Assembly: GCF_017874035.1 (NCBI RefSeq)
Contig: NZ_JAGGKV010000014.1
Location: 141,755 to 205,754 of the forward strand
Direction of reading: 5' to 3'
From: Paenibacillus aceris
GTDB taxonomy: Bacteria; Bacillota; Bacilli; Paenibacillales; NBRC-103111
DNA: 64,000 bases
The position numbers and the translations under genes are program-made. This document shows, one piece after another, positions 34,342 to 43,691 of this stretch. The notes under the pieces were generated by a model. It was not told the origin of the DNA and ran no database searches. It saw only the letters and a list, made by a program, of their open reading frames with translations. How positions within the stretch are numbered: the first letter of the stretch is position 1; each line of letters opens with the position of its first letter.

Positions 34342-35057
34342 ACCTGGAGCTCCAACAGCCGAAAATTGAAGTATTAATTATTGAAGACGACGTGAAAATC
34401 GCCGAAATTAACCGGAGATTTATTGAGAAAGTAGACGCCTTTCACGTCGTCGGAATCGCCACAGACGATGTTCAGGCGAAAGAACAGCTGGACATATTAC
34501 GGCCAAATCTAGTACTGCTGGATGTGTATTTCCCTGGTGCAAACGGACTGGACATGCTTTCATTTATTCGCCAACATTACCGGGACACCGACGTCATTAT
34601 GATTACCGCCGCCAAAGAGGTCGAGGCTATTCGGGAAGCCATCCGCAGCGGCGCGTTCGACTATATCATGAAACCACTCGTATTTGACCGGCTTAAGGAA
34701 ACCCTTTTACGCTATCTGGACTTCCACCGCGAGTTGAATCGTTTGAATACAAGCGCCACCATCAATCAGAGCGATGTCGATCGCCTATTGTCCGGCTCGG
34801 GGAAAAAAGAATTCCGCTCCGAGATTTCCTTCCTTCCCAAAGGCATCGATAAGTTAACACTGGTAAAAATCGTTCAGGCGATTTCCACTGCGGCGGACGG
34901 GATGACCGCGGATCAAATCGCCAAGGAAATCGGCGTCAGCCGTTCGACGGGACGGCGTTATTTGGAGCATCTGGTCAGCTCAGGCGAAGTATTCGCCGAT
35001 CTGTCCTATGGCGTCGTCGGACGACCTGAGAGGGTTTACCGTAAAAAGGAAAAGTGA
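34338..35057 (+). CDS. CitB/DcuR-type response regulator
   Basis: 239 residues, partner of the upstream kinase, with which it overlaps by four bases (TTGA). TTG at 34338 follows AAAGGAG. Receiver: VLIIEDDVKIAEINRRFIEK, acceptor in LVLLDVYFPGANG (about residue 60), lysine in YIMKPL. The C-terminal domain has the helix-turn-helix MTADQIAKEIGVSRSTGRRYLEHLVSSGEV, typical of CitT/DctR/DcuR regulators. It likely activates the divergent TctCBA operon. Confidence 0.93.
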   Translation: MNLELQQPKIEVLIIEDDVKIAEINRRFIEKVDAFHVVGIATDDVQAKEQLDILRPNLVLLDVYFPGANGLDMLSFIRQHYRDTDVIMITAAKEVEAIREAIRSGAFDYIMKPLVFDRLKETLLRYLDFHRELNRLNTSATINQSDVDRLLSGSGKKEFRSEISFLPKGIDKLTLVKIVQAISTAADGMTADQIAKEIGVSRSTGRRYLEHLVSSGEVFADLSYGVVGRPERVYRKKEK

Positions 35058-35063
35058 CGCACT

Positions 35064-35103
35064 AGAAAAGGGACCCCATATTTCCAATGGAGTCCCTTTC
35101 TTA
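35064..35103. terminator. Bidirectional intrinsic terminator
   Basis: Stem AAAGGGACcCCAT / ATGGaGTCCCTTT around a short loop, with A- and T-rich flanks, between the regulator gene and the convergent epimerase gene. Confidence 0.85.
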
Positions 35104-35107
35104 ACGT

Positions 35108-35968
35108 TCAAAACCAATCCGCATAGCCCAAATTTCTCAAATTGTTAGCAGAAGTTTGCAAGCAGTCGAATGGATCACGTCCGTACACATCATCCTGTTC
35201 GACCAAGAAATACTGCGAACCGCTTTCCAGTCCTGCATCGATAATAGCTTTCATATCGAGGGAGCCTTCACCCACCTCCGCAAACTCTATCACATTCGTG
35301 AAGGCCTGCATAAATTTACCCATGTCGCCGCTTGATAAAGCATTCATATCCAGCTGCCCGATCCGGTAATCCTTCAAATGCAGCAGTGCGATACGCCCCG
35401 CGTACTTCTTGATGACCGAAACGGGATTCTCTCCGCCTCTATGAATCCAGTGAACATCCAGTTCAAACCCGATTCGTTTGGTGTTGTTCTTTATCAGATC
35501 AAGTAAATATTCGCCATCATATTTTTGAAACTCGATGTGATGGTTATGATAGTAAAGCTCGATCCCATGTCCGGCAAGACGTTCGGCAACTTGATCAGCT
35601 TTTTGCGCAAACTCCATCACTTTATCCTTACTGCCGATCAAATGGAAGGGCAGCATGCCAATCCGCAAAAAGTTACAGTCCAACTGTTTGCAGTCTTGTA
35701 GAATTTTGTCGAAATCGTCAGATAGCGTCTCCCCCTTCATCCCGGGCATCATCGGTTCTAGAGCAGCCGATAAGGACGCGATTTTAATTTCGAAATCGAT
35801 ACTGGCTCTTTTTAACTCAGCTACATTCTCTGCTGTCATGGGAATTTGCGATACCTCAATGCAGCGATAACCCAGTTCATGAACTTTTCTCAGCGTTTCA
35901 TAGACGCCGAGCTCCTCGACCTTCCCCTTGAGCATCATCATTTGAACGCCGATTTTCCCTTTATTCAT
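35108..35968 (-). CDS. Sugar phosphate isomerase/epimerase family protein
   Basis: 286-residue TIM-barrel of the xylose-isomerase-like AP_endonuc_2 family. Metal-binding and catalytic residues appear in ELYYHNHHIEF (Glu/His, about residue 145), GFELDVHWIHRGG (Asp/His, about 180), ALLHLKDY, and YFLVEQDD at the end. Such enzymes isomerise keto-sugars or inositol/inosose derivatives. The start follows GGTGGG. It is the last gene of the operon, three bases after the dehydrogenase stop, so the two likely act in sequence on the imported sugar. Confidence 0.88.
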   Translation of the reverse strand: MNKGKIGVQMMMLKGKVEELGVYETLRKVHELGYRCIEVSQIPMTAENVAELKRASIDFEIKIASLSAALEPMMPGMKGETLSDDFDKILQDCKQLDCNFLRIGMLPFHLIGSKDKVMEFAQKADQVAERLAGHGIELYYHNHHIEFQKYDGEYLLDLIKNNTKRIGFELDVHWIHRGGENPVSVIKKYAGRIALLHLKDYRIGQLDMNALSSGDMGKFMQAFTNVIEFAEVGEGSLDMKAIIDAGLESGSQYFLVEQDDVYGRDPFDCLQTSANNLRNLGYADWF

Positions 35969-35971
35969 CGT

Positions 35972-37126
35972 TTAACCCACCTTCACTTTTTCTTGTGTCA
36001 TCTTCTTCGCAAGCTCAGCATAGAACAAATCCTCATCCAATGGCATGTCCACTTCCTGACCTAACCAGCTCGACAGATGAATCGCATTCGCTAGGGCGAC
36101 GCCATGTATCCCATCGCTTCCTGGAGCAATTAACGGTGTTCCGTCTACGATATTTGCCGTGAAGTTTTCCAAAACAGCCACATGCTGACCCCCCCAAACA
36201 CTGCCAAATTCAAGTACTTCTTCGGTGTAAATGTCAGCTTGGCCCTGTCCCATGAAAATTTTCATAACATCCTGCATCGTCATCGTAGCGCTCATCTCGG
36301 ATTCCGGCTTGTGAAGCCGCTTAATCGTGACTTTCTTGCTGTCATCCACAACGATTTTGCCTTTATCGCCCAAAATTTCGAATCGATCCGTCCCCATCAC
36401 ATCATGGGTACATGTAACGAACACGCCTGTTGCACCGTTGCCATAGTCGAGGATTGCTGTTACATCGTCTTCCACAGCGATATTTCTCTGGTAGCCGTAT
36501 TTCAGATTCGCGTATACCTTCTTCGGCATCCCGCATATCCATTGAAGCAAATCCAACTGATGCGGCGCTTGATTGACAAGAACGCCTCCGCCTTCTCCGC
36601 CCCAAGTTGCACGCCATGCTCCTTGATCATAGTAGCCCTGCGGTCTCCACCACGTCGTAATCATCCAATTCGTCCGGCGAATTTGACCAATCTCCCCGTT
36701 ATCAATGATTTCTTTCACTTTTTGATAGAGTGGATTCGTGCGTTGATTAAAGAAAATACCGAACGTCAGCTCCGGCTTGGATGCCGCAAACTCATTGAGT
36801 TCTTTCACCTGTTTGGTGTATACGCCTGCCGGTTTCTCTACAAGGGCATGGATATTCCGCTTCAAAGCTTGAATACCGATTGCCGGGTGCAAGTAATGAG
36901 GTACACAGGTAACGACCGCATCGACGTCACCGCTCTCCAGCATCTCGATATAATCCGTATAGAAAGGGACATTTGGATACTTCTCTGCGCTTACCCTTTC
37001 CTTGGCCGGGTCTGTGTCGCAGATGGCTCCAATCACCATGTTCTTCACCTTGCCATCCGCAAGAAATCCGGCATATAACCCTCCTTGCGCTCCTAATCCA
37101 ATAATGCCTAATCTCACTTGTTTCAT
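35972..37126 (-). CDS. Gfo/Idh/MocA-family sugar dehydrogenase
   Basis: 384 residues. Rossmann motif RLGIIGLGAQGGLYAGF, then the substrate-binding EKPAGVYTKQVKELNEF and the C-terminal domain segment GGVLVNQAPHQLDLLQWICG with its catalytic His/Asp region. GRIAVED-like NIAVEDDVTAILDYGNGATGVFV is typical. The start follows GAGGAGG. Gene order importer, dehydrogenase, epimerase fits oxidation to a keto-sugar followed by isomerisation. The substrate is unknown. Confidence 0.9.
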   Translation of the reverse strand: MKQVRLGIIGLGAQGGLYAGFLADGKVKNMVIGAICDTDPAKERVSAEKYPNVPFYTDYIEMLESGDVDAVVTCVPHYLHPAIGIQALKRNIHALVEKPAGVYTKQVKELNEFAASKPELTFGIFFNQRTNPLYQKVKEIIDNGEIGQIRRTNWMITTWWRPQGYYDQGAWRATWGGEGGGVLVNQAPHQLDLLQWICGMPKKVYANLKYGYQRNIAVEDDVTAILDYGNGATGVFVTCTHDVMGTDRFEILGDKGKIVVDDSKKVTIKRLHKPESEMSATMTMQDVMKIFMGQGQADIYTEEVLEFGSVWGGQHVAVLENFTANIVDGTPLIAPGSDGIHGVALANAIHLSSWLGQEVDMPLDEDLFYAELAKKMTQEKVKVG

Positions 37127-37148
37127 ATCTACTGCTCCTCCTCTGATA

Positions 37149-38492
37149 CTACTTATTTTTTGAGTCTACGAGCTTCTGAATTTTATCTTGCGCTACTTTT
37201 AGCGTTGTATCGATATCCTGGTTTTTCAGCATCATATTATCGAATTCTTCTTGCATCACTTTATCTACCTCAGCTTGATAAGTTAGTGGTACAGCTGTTT
37301 TGGTTGCAGCACTATTTTTCAAAACGTATAGCAACGATTCCTTGTCTACCATCTCAGGCGTTTTTGTTTTGGAAACAATTTGATTCACAACTTGCTCCAA
37401 ATTCGCCTTTTTCCAAGAAGGAATGAATCTGCCCTGAAGAACAAGCCCCTCTGTTGTAAACCAGCGGATAAAGGTATAGGCTTCCTGCTTATGTTTCGAA
37501 TTGTTGTAGATGGCAAAATTGTCCCCTCCCACCGGTGTCAGGATCGGATCGCCTTTTTTCATCGTAGGCATGGGAGCAAACACCGTCTTAAAAGTCGCAG
37601 GCACAGCATCGGAACCGCCGGTTTCCGCAATAATAAAGGACCCCACCTGCATCATGCTTGTATTTTGATTGAAATATTGCGGTCGATAGTTTAGCTTCTG
37701 GCTGATCACTTCGGCATAAGGTGTCCCTGATTTATCCTTCTCCGCTTGTAGGCGCAGTTCTAACGACTTACGCATAAACGGCGTATTAATATTGGCGCTC
37801 TTCCCATCGTCGGTGACGAGACCTGCATTTTGCATTTGGGCGAATTGTGCCAGGTAGGTGAAGTTAATAAAGGTATGGAAGTACGTGCCGTAGCGTGTTT
37901 TTCCGCCTTCCGTCTTGGTCATTTTCTTCGAATAATCGAGATATTCATCCCATGTCCAGCTTTGCGGGACCGTGAGTCCCGCTTCTTTCATGTGCGCTTC
38001 ATTGATTACGACAAACTGGCTGACAGATTTCCCCGGGATGCCGTACGTTTTTCCATTCAGCTGTGTAGCGCCAATGTATTCATCATCCAGCTTGATTCCT
38101 TCTTTACTCAGATACGAGTCTAGCGGCTCGAACATCCCTAGAGCAGCCCGCTGTGCGAGATAATTAGAGGCAGGGAGCATGATGACATCCATATCCTCTG
38201 CTGATGCAGCGGCCAGGTCAATTTTCTTCAGTGCTTCCAATGAGTTGTTATCTCCTGCAGAAACGAACTCCACTTTAATATTCGGATATTTTTTCTCGAA
38301 TTCTTGCAGCACAACGTCGAAGCCGTCTGTTTTCAAATTGTTCCACGTATGCAGCTTAATGCTGACAGGTTTACCGCTGGATGTGGAAGCTGCGCCGCCA
38401 TCTGCTTCCTTCGAAGAAGCGCATCCTGTCAAAAGCACAGCTGCAGCCGTCATCCCGATTGCTGTCTGTTTCCATTTCCATTTCAATTTCAT
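37149..38492 (-). CDS. Sugar ABC transporter substrate-binding lipoprotein
   Basis: 447-residue family 1 binding protein. Lipobox VLLTGC-ASS anchors it outside the membrane. Family features: SIKLHTWNNLKTDGFDVVLQEFEKKYPNIKVEF, AEDMDVIMLPASNYL and SKHKQEAYTFIRWFTTEG. ATG at 38492 follows GGGGGAATTGGG; the longer frame to 38570 overlaps the upstream permease. It follows both permease genes. The divergent sulfatase suggests a sulfated sugar ligand, which is inference. Confidence 0.9.
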   Translation of the reverse strand: MKLKWKWKQTAIGMTAAAVLLTGCASSKEADGGAASTSSGKPVSIKLHTWNNLKTDGFDVVLQEFEKKYPNIKVEFVSAGDNNSLEALKKIDLAAASAEDMDVIMLPASNYLAQRAALGMFEPLDSYLSKEGIKLDDEYIGATQLNGKTYGIPGKSVSQFVVINEAHMKEAGLTVPQSWTWDEYLDYSKKMTKTEGGKTRYGTYFHTFINFTYLAQFAQMQNAGLVTDDGKSANINTPFMRKSLELRLQAEKDKSGTPYAEVISQKLNYRPQYFNQNTSMMQVGSFIIAETGGSDAVPATFKTVFAPMPTMKKGDPILTPVGGDNFAIYNNSKHKQEAYTFIRWFTTEGLVLQGRFIPSWKKANLEQVVNQIVSKTKTPEMVDKESLLYVLKNSAATKTAVPLTYQAEVDKVMQEEFDNMMLKNQDIDTTLKVAQDKIQKLVDSKNK

Positions 38493-38517
38493 CCCAATTC
38501 CCCCTAGTAAAATTATG

Positions 38518-39348
38518 CTAGCCTTTGACGCTTCCTGAAGCAACACCTTCAATGACATGCTTTTGACCAAAGATGAAAATAATCAACAAAGGCAGAATGG
38601 CGGAGACGGCGCCAGCCATGATCAGCGAATAGTACTCACCGTTCACGTCAGCGAATTTCCGCATCCCCAGTTGAATCGTAAACAAGTGATCGGACCGGAG
38701 GAAAATTAGCGGATTCTGATAATCGTTCCACGTCCAGATGAAGCGTAAAATCATATAAGTAGCAATCGCCGGTTTAACGAGCGGAAGCGTAATGCGAGAG
38801 AAAATGATCCAATGATTCGCCCCATCTATTCGTGCGGATTCAATAATATCAGTGTGAATGCCCATATAAAATTGCCGCAGCAAGAAAGTACCCAACACCC
38901 CGGAAGCTCCTATGAGAACTAAGCCGATATGGCTATTAAAGAGACCTAACCAGCGGAACATAATAAATTGCGGCACGAGAATCGCTTGATGCGGAATCAT
39001 GAATGTTGCCAATACAAGAACGAAGATCAGATCGCGCCCCTTAAACGTCACCTTCGAGAACCCATAGGCAGCCATACAAGAAATGATCAAGGAAAACAAC
39101 GTTGTCATGATCGTCACTTTCAAACTATTCCAATAATAGAGCGAAAAAGGCAATGCCCCAGCCCAAACTTCGCTATAGTTTTTAACGGCATTCCACCTTG
39201 TCGGAATCCATTGGATAGGGTAGGTCAGCACGTCCAGCTCCGGCTTGAACGAAGCCGAAAGCATCCATACAAAAGGCAGGATGAAGATAATCCCTCCGAG
39301 TGACATCCCTAGTGTGATGATTGAACGGTTCAGTTGAATTTTTTTCAT
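38518..39348 (-). CDS. Carbohydrate ABC transporter permease (MalG type)
   Basis: 276-residue CUT1 membrane subunit with about six helices. It opens SIITLGMSLGGIIFILPFVWMLSASFKPELDV; the ATPase-docking loop is IIESARIDGANHWIIFSRITLP and the C-terminus VIEGVASGSVKG is typical. The start follows GAGGTGAT. It lies 15 bases after the other permease gene. Confidence 0.92.
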   Translation of the reverse strand: MKKIQLNRSIITLGMSLGGIIFILPFVWMLSASFKPELDVLTYPIQWIPTRWNAVKNYSEVWAGALPFSLYYWNSLKVTIMTTLFSLIISCMAAYGFSKVTFKGRDLIFVLVLATFMIPHQAILVPQFIMFRWLGLFNSHIGLVLIGASGVLGTFLLRQFYMGIHTDIIESARIDGANHWIIFSRITLPLVKPAIATYMILRFIWTWNDYQNPLIFLRSDHLFTIQLGMRKFADVNGEYYSLIMAGAVSAILPLLIIFIFGQKHVIEGVASGSVKG

Positions 39349-39363
39349 AGGATCACCTCCCGA

Positions 39364-40308
39364 TTAATAATTTACCCATCTTTTCTGCCCCACCCATTGA
39401 ATGATCGTAATGATGAGAATAGAGAAGAGGAGCATCATACCAATGGCTGACGCATATCCGGACTTTAAATTAATAAAAGCGGTTTCATATAAATAAAAGA
39501 CAATCACTGATGTAGAGCCTGCGGGTCCGCCGTTCGTAAGGATCATAATCAGGTCAAAGGCTTTAAAGGACGATACGATGCCTGTTATGAGCAAAAAGAA
39601 CGTGGTTGGCGAGAGCAGCGGAAGGGTGATCGAGAAAAATTGTTTGATCACAGAGGCTCCGTCGATATCGGCAGCTTCATACAAATCTTTGGGGATATTT
39701 TGCAAACCGGCCAGAAAAATAATCATGTTGAAGCCCAAAGATGCCCAAACCATAATAATCATAACAGAAACTAAGGCATAGTTCGGATCAGCTAACCACA
39801 ACGGCGGATGCTCGATGCCAATTGATTTGAGAAACCCGTTGATCGGCCCGCTGTTCGGATGAAACAATACTCGCCAAAGTACAGCCACAGCAACGAAACT
39901 AGAGATAAACGGCATGAAGTAGATGACTTTGAAAAAGGTTTTAAAATACGTCGCTTTATTAATAAGTACAGCCAGTACCAAAGAAAGGAACATCGCGACG
40001 GGTACAACGCCCATCAGTGCTATGTTATTTTTCATCGAACGAAGGAAATTTCCGTCACGCAGTAGTTCCAGGTAATTATTTATTCCTATGAACTTGATGT
40101 GTCCTAAGCCTGTAATGAAATTCCAATCTGTGAAACTGATGATAGCCGACAGCACAATTGGAATAATCGTGAGGACCGTTGTTGTGATCAGCATAGGAGA
40201 AATAAACAAGTAACCAGCCATCGTATCGTAAAATGACCGCTTTCTGGCAGTGGTACGAGCCGGTTGACTATTAGCCTTGGTTACGCCATTCGTTAACACT
40301 TGTTCCAA
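39364..40308 (-). CDS. Carbohydrate ABC transporter permease (MalF type)
   Basis: 314-residue CUT1 membrane subunit. After a cytoplasmic arm comes GYLFISPMLITTTVLTIIPIVLSAIISFTDWNF; the ATPase-docking loop is LYEAADIDGASVIKQFFSITLP. TTG at 40308 follows GAGGTGA at five bases. The upstream ATG at 40326 has no ribosome binding site and starts only about 14 bases after the TATAAT element at 40340-40345, so the TTG start is preferred. It is the first gene of the operon. Confidence 0.88.
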   Translation of the reverse strand: MEQVLTNGVTKANSQPARTTARKRSFYDTMAGYLFISPMLITTTVLTIIPIVLSAIISFTDWNFITGLGHIKFIGINNYLELLRDGNFLRSMKNNIALMGVVPVAMFLSLVLAVLINKATYFKTFFKVIYFMPFISSFVAVAVLWRVLFHPNSGPINGFLKSIGIEHPPLWLADPNYALVSVMIIMVWASLGFNMIIFLAGLQNIPKDLYEAADIDGASVIKQFFSITLPLLSPTTFFLLITGIVSSFKAFDLIMILTNGGPAGSTSVIVFYLYETAFINLKSGYASAIGMMLLFSILIITIIQWVGQKRWVNY

Positions 40309-40339
40309 GAAAATCACCTCATTCATCGTTCTATACGCT

Positions 40340-40378
40340 CATTATAGGAGCAACGAATAAGAAAAACATGGAACGAAT
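40340..40378 (-). promoter_or_regulatory. Transporter promoter with 20-bp-spaced direct repeats
   Basis: On the minus strand TATAAT (40340-40345) is a consensus -10. Upstream, ATTCGTT occurs twice, at 40352-40358 and 40372-40378, offset 20 bp, the spacing expected for AraC-type half-sites near a -35 region. The regulator at 43684 is the natural candidate. Confidence 0.5.
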
Positions 40379-40499
40379 TTTTCTATTTACGAAAAAAAAT
40401 GATCGAAATCTTTTGGCTTTTGCAAAAATCATCCCATGTATCGGAAACAAAAACCTTCTATGATAGAAAGTAATCACAAGCCAAAGGAGAAATTGCCAA

Positions 40500-41861
40500 A
40501 TGCCCAAGCGACCAAATATTCTGTTTCTCATGAGTGACGAGCATCGCCCTGATGTTGCGGGGTGGGCCGGGAATCAGGTTATACGCACGCCTGTATTGGA
40601 CATGCTAGCCAAAGATGGCGTTGTCTTTTCGAATGCCTATACCCCTTCTCCAATCTGCATTCCCGCCAGGCAATGTATCCTGTCCGGTCAACTTCCCCGA
40701 ACAAACCATTGCGAGCAATTCGGGCAGGATTTGCCGCCAGGTTCACTGACTTTCGCGAGACAGCTTGCCTTGGAGGGATATGAAACCGTTGTCAGCGGCA
40801 AGCTGCACCACCTGGGGACAGATCAAATGCAGGGCTGGACATCACGGATTAGCGGAGATATTCAAATCAATCCCCAATACGTTGGCGGAAAAGCGATGTC
40901 TATGCGTAAGCCTTTCTTAGAAAGCAAATGGTCGGATGCCAAAGAAATTGCGCGAGCCGGTATCGGAAAAGGGCTGTGTATTACCCATGATGCCTATGCA
41001 GTTCAGGGCGCCAAGCAGTTTATTGAGGATTATTTCTGTAATCCCTATTATGATAGAGAACAAACTCACCCCCTGCTGCTGAAATTGAGCCTGCTGCAGC
41101 CTCACTATCCCTATTTAACAAGTGAAGAGAAATTCAACTATTACTTGAATCGCGTTACTCCCTATGTACATGATGAGGTATTCGATCATCCTTTCCTATC
41201 CCAGCATCAGGTTCGCACAGGTACCGATGCGACAGAGCGTGATTTGCGACGGGCGACGGCCGCTTATTATGGCATGGTTGAAACGATCGACGAGATGTAT
41301 GGGGACGTACTGAATGCCCTTACACATGTCGGCCAAGATCTCGATGACTGGATTATCGTGTATACGAGCGATCACGGCGAGATGCTTGGTCAGCATGGGA
41401 TTTGGGAGAAGCAGAAGTTTTTCGAAGCAAGCGTTAGAGTCCCTCTGATCATTCGGTATCCGCGCAAATTCGGCAAAGGCCGCGTTGTTGAGCAAAATGT
41501 AAACCTATGCGATCTCTTTGCAACGTTGTGTGACTTATCGGATACTCCGGTTCCGCAGGGGTTGGACAGTCGGAGCCTTGTCCCGCTCATGGCTGATTCC
41601 GCTGCCGAGTGGAATAATGAAACGATATCCCAATTTATGGGCACCAATCTTATGATTAAGCAAGATCATTTGAAGTATCAATATTATGGGGAAACGATGC
41701 CTGAAGTATTATTTGACCTAGCGCGTAATCCCGAGGAATCTTTCAATTTCATTCATGAACCTGACTATGCCCCGCTGCTGGCAAGATTTCGCAAGCGGCG
41801 GGCTGAGTTAGGCTTTGGTCCTGATGCCAGCCCGGATTATCAGAATGCAGGGTATGCATAA
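40500..41861 (+). CDS. Sulfatase (formylglycine-dependent), cytosolic
   Basis: 453-residue alkaline-phosphatase-fold sulfatase. It opens KRPNILFLMSDEHRPD, with the first metal-binding Asp. The activation motif is SPICIPARQCILSG: Cys-x-Pro-x-Arg (about residue 53), where the cysteine must become formylglycine. Metal-site residues recur in YTSDHGEMLGQHG. No signal peptide is present, so the enzyme acts inside the cell on imported sugar sulfates. No formylglycine-generating enzyme or anSME lies nearby. The start follows AAAGGAG. It is followed by a YesMN pair and diverges from a sugar importer operon. Confidence 0.93.
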   Translation: MPKRPNILFLMSDEHRPDVAGWAGNQVIRTPVLDMLAKDGVVFSNAYTPSPICIPARQCILSGQLPRTNHCEQFGQDLPPGSLTFARQLALEGYETVVSGKLHHLGTDQMQGWTSRISGDIQINPQYVGGKAMSMRKPFLESKWSDAKEIARAGIGKGLCITHDAYAVQGAKQFIEDYFCNPYYDREQTHPLLLKLSLLQPHYPYLTSEEKFNYYLNRVTPYVHDEVFDHPFLSQHQVRTGTDATERDLRRATAAYYGMVETIDEMYGDVLNALTHVGQDLDDWIIVYTSDHGEMLGQHGIWEKQKFFEASVRVPLIIRYPRKFGKGRVVEQNVNLCDLFATLCDLSDTPVPQGLDSRSLVPLMADSAAEWNNETISQFMGTNLMIKQDHLKYQYYGETMPEVLFDLARNPEESFNFIHEPDYAPLLARFRKRRAELGFGPDASPDYQNAGYA

Positions 41862-41900
41862 ACCCACAGCGTATCAAGTTCTTAAGGAGGTAAGTCAAAC

Positions 41901-43691
41901 ATGCGCATCAAGCAGTATCTTCATAGATTGTCACTACGGCAGAAGCTCATTCTTACATCGATCGCATGTTTGGTGATCCCTACCCTTTTGATGCTGTACA
42001 CGACTATCATTTATTCCGAACGTATCATTCGCGATCAAACGCAGGAAAAAGCTATCCAGTCGCTGAAAATCGTCCAGACGCAAATTTATACGATCGTTGA
42101 CGAGATGGTTTCCATATCAAATTTCATCCAATTCGATACTGAGCTGCGCGCTTTAATGGAAAATGGCAAAACAGATCCTTTGGCCGCCAAGCAGATTACG
42201 ACTCGACTCGAACAAATTGCCGGCGAAAAACCTGATTTACAACTGACCCTGCTCATGGCTGATGGCCGGGCATACTCGGATTACTCATTCTATGATTGGA
42301 ATCCACTCTTATTTACGAAGCGTACGTGGTTTTCTCAACTGTCTCAATTGTCAGCCTATGACACGCTCTTTATTGGCGCAGAGCCAAATTACATATCCGG
42401 TAAGGAAAAGGATATGCCCTATGTCGTTCTTACTGCGCGCATGTTGTACAGCGACTCCCCTAAACCTCTGGCTTCGCTGATCGTCAGCCGCGCAGAGAAT
42501 GCGGTTCGCGACCTCTTTGCAGATTTTACAGAGAATGTTTACTTGCTTGATGCCAATAATCGGATACTATCGAACCGTAACCCCGAACTTATAGGGAGTA
42601 ACTTTCAACATGTACTGGATCTAAGTCATATGCCCCCTTCCGGCATGATCGAACTAAACGGTACGAACCAGCTGATTACGAGCATTCCACTGCGGTTTGC
42701 CGGTTGGAAGCTGGTGAGCGTGGCGCCCTATGAGCAGTTGACCAAAAAGTTGACAGCCATGTACCACTCCAATCTCATTCTTCAAATGCTCTTCGCCGCC
42801 GTCTTTCTCATTGCCCTTGTCTTCTTCCTGCGCAAGTTCACGAAGCCGATTCAGATACTGGGACATGTCGTGAAAAAAGTAGAAGAAGGCGATATAACAA
42901 TACGTTCCAACATTCGGGGTGCCGATGAAGTTGGTCAATTTGGCCGCTCCTTCGACAATATGCTTGATCGTATTCTGGAAATGCTAGAGCATGTTAAGCT
43001 TGAGCAGGAGTTAAAACGCCATGCCGAACTTGCTCTGCTGCAAGCGCAGATTCATCCTCATTTTCTATTTAATGTGCTTAGCTCGATTCGATTGAAGCTG
43101 CTGATGAAGGATGACAAAGAAAACGCAGAGCTGGTTGAATCCCTGTCTTCTTTGCTGCGAGCCATGCTTTCATCCAGCCAACAGGAATTCATACCCCTTC
43201 ATGCCGAGCTCGGAACCGTTAAACAATATATGGACTTAATGAATTTCGCCATTCGTCACCCGATTGAGGCAAATATTGATGTAGCTCCCGAGCTGCAGCT
43301 GGAGGAAGTTCCCCGGTTTATTCTGCAGCCGCTCATTGAAAATGCCTATAAACACGGCTTCATCCGCAGGAAAGGTCACGTTCTTATTCAAGCGCGGAAG
43401 ACCGAAACCACCCTCTTGATTACGGTCAAGGATGACGGTAAGGGGTTGGACGAATTGCCATTAAAGCAATTGCAGGAACGTTTACAGTTGAATAAACAAC
43501 AAATTGTTATTCAAAGTCGGAAGAGCGGCTATGTCCCCCCTTCTGGCATTGGGCTTTCCAATGTCTATGAACGGCTTAAGTTAATTTACGGAGACTTATT
43601 TGAAATGAAAATTTCCAGCGAACCGCGGCAAGGCTTAACGATTGAACTTCATATTCCTACCGATTTCAGAAAGGGTGAACCTCATGTATAA
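41901..43691 (+). CDS. YesM-type sensor histidine kinase
   Basis: 596-residue membrane kinase. Helix 1 is LILTSIACLVIPTLLMLYTTIIY; an outer Cache-like region follows; helix 2 is NLILQMLFAAVFLIALVFFL near residue 295. HAMP leads to IHPHFLFNVLSSIRLKLL with the phospho-accepting His (about 388), then ENAYKHGF, DDGKGLDE and GLSNVYERL. Note IHPHFLFN in place of the usual INPHFLYN. The start follows AAGGAGG. It overlaps the regulator by eight bases and likely senses the sulfated sugar or its binding protein. Confidence 0.92.
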   Translation: MRIKQYLHRLSLRQKLILTSIACLVIPTLLMLYTTIIYSERIIRDQTQEKAIQSLKIVQTQIYTIVDEMVSISNFIQFDTELRALMENGKTDPLAAKQITTRLEQIAGEKPDLQLTLLMADGRAYSDYSFYDWNPLLFTKRTWFSQLSQLSAYDTLFIGAEPNYISGKEKDMPYVVLTARMLYSDSPKPLASLIVSRAENAVRDLFADFTENVYLLDANNRILSNRNPELIGSNFQHVLDLSHMPPSGMIELNGTNQLITSIPLRFAGWKLVSVAPYEQLTKKLTAMYHSNLILQMLFAAVFLIALVFFLRKFTKPIQILGHVVKKVEEGDITIRSNIRGADEVGQFGRSFDNMLDRILEMLEHVKLEQELKRHAELALLQAQIHPHFLFNVLSSIRLKLLMKDDKENAELVESLSSLLRAMLSSSQQEFIPLHAELGTVKQYMDLMNFAIRHPIEANIDVAPELQLEEVPRFILQPLIENAYKHGFIRRKGHVLIQARKTETTLLITVKDDGKGLDELPLKQLQERLQLNKQQIVIQSRKSGYVPPSGIGLSNVYERLKLIYGDLFEMKISSEPRQGLTIELHIPTDFRKGEPHV

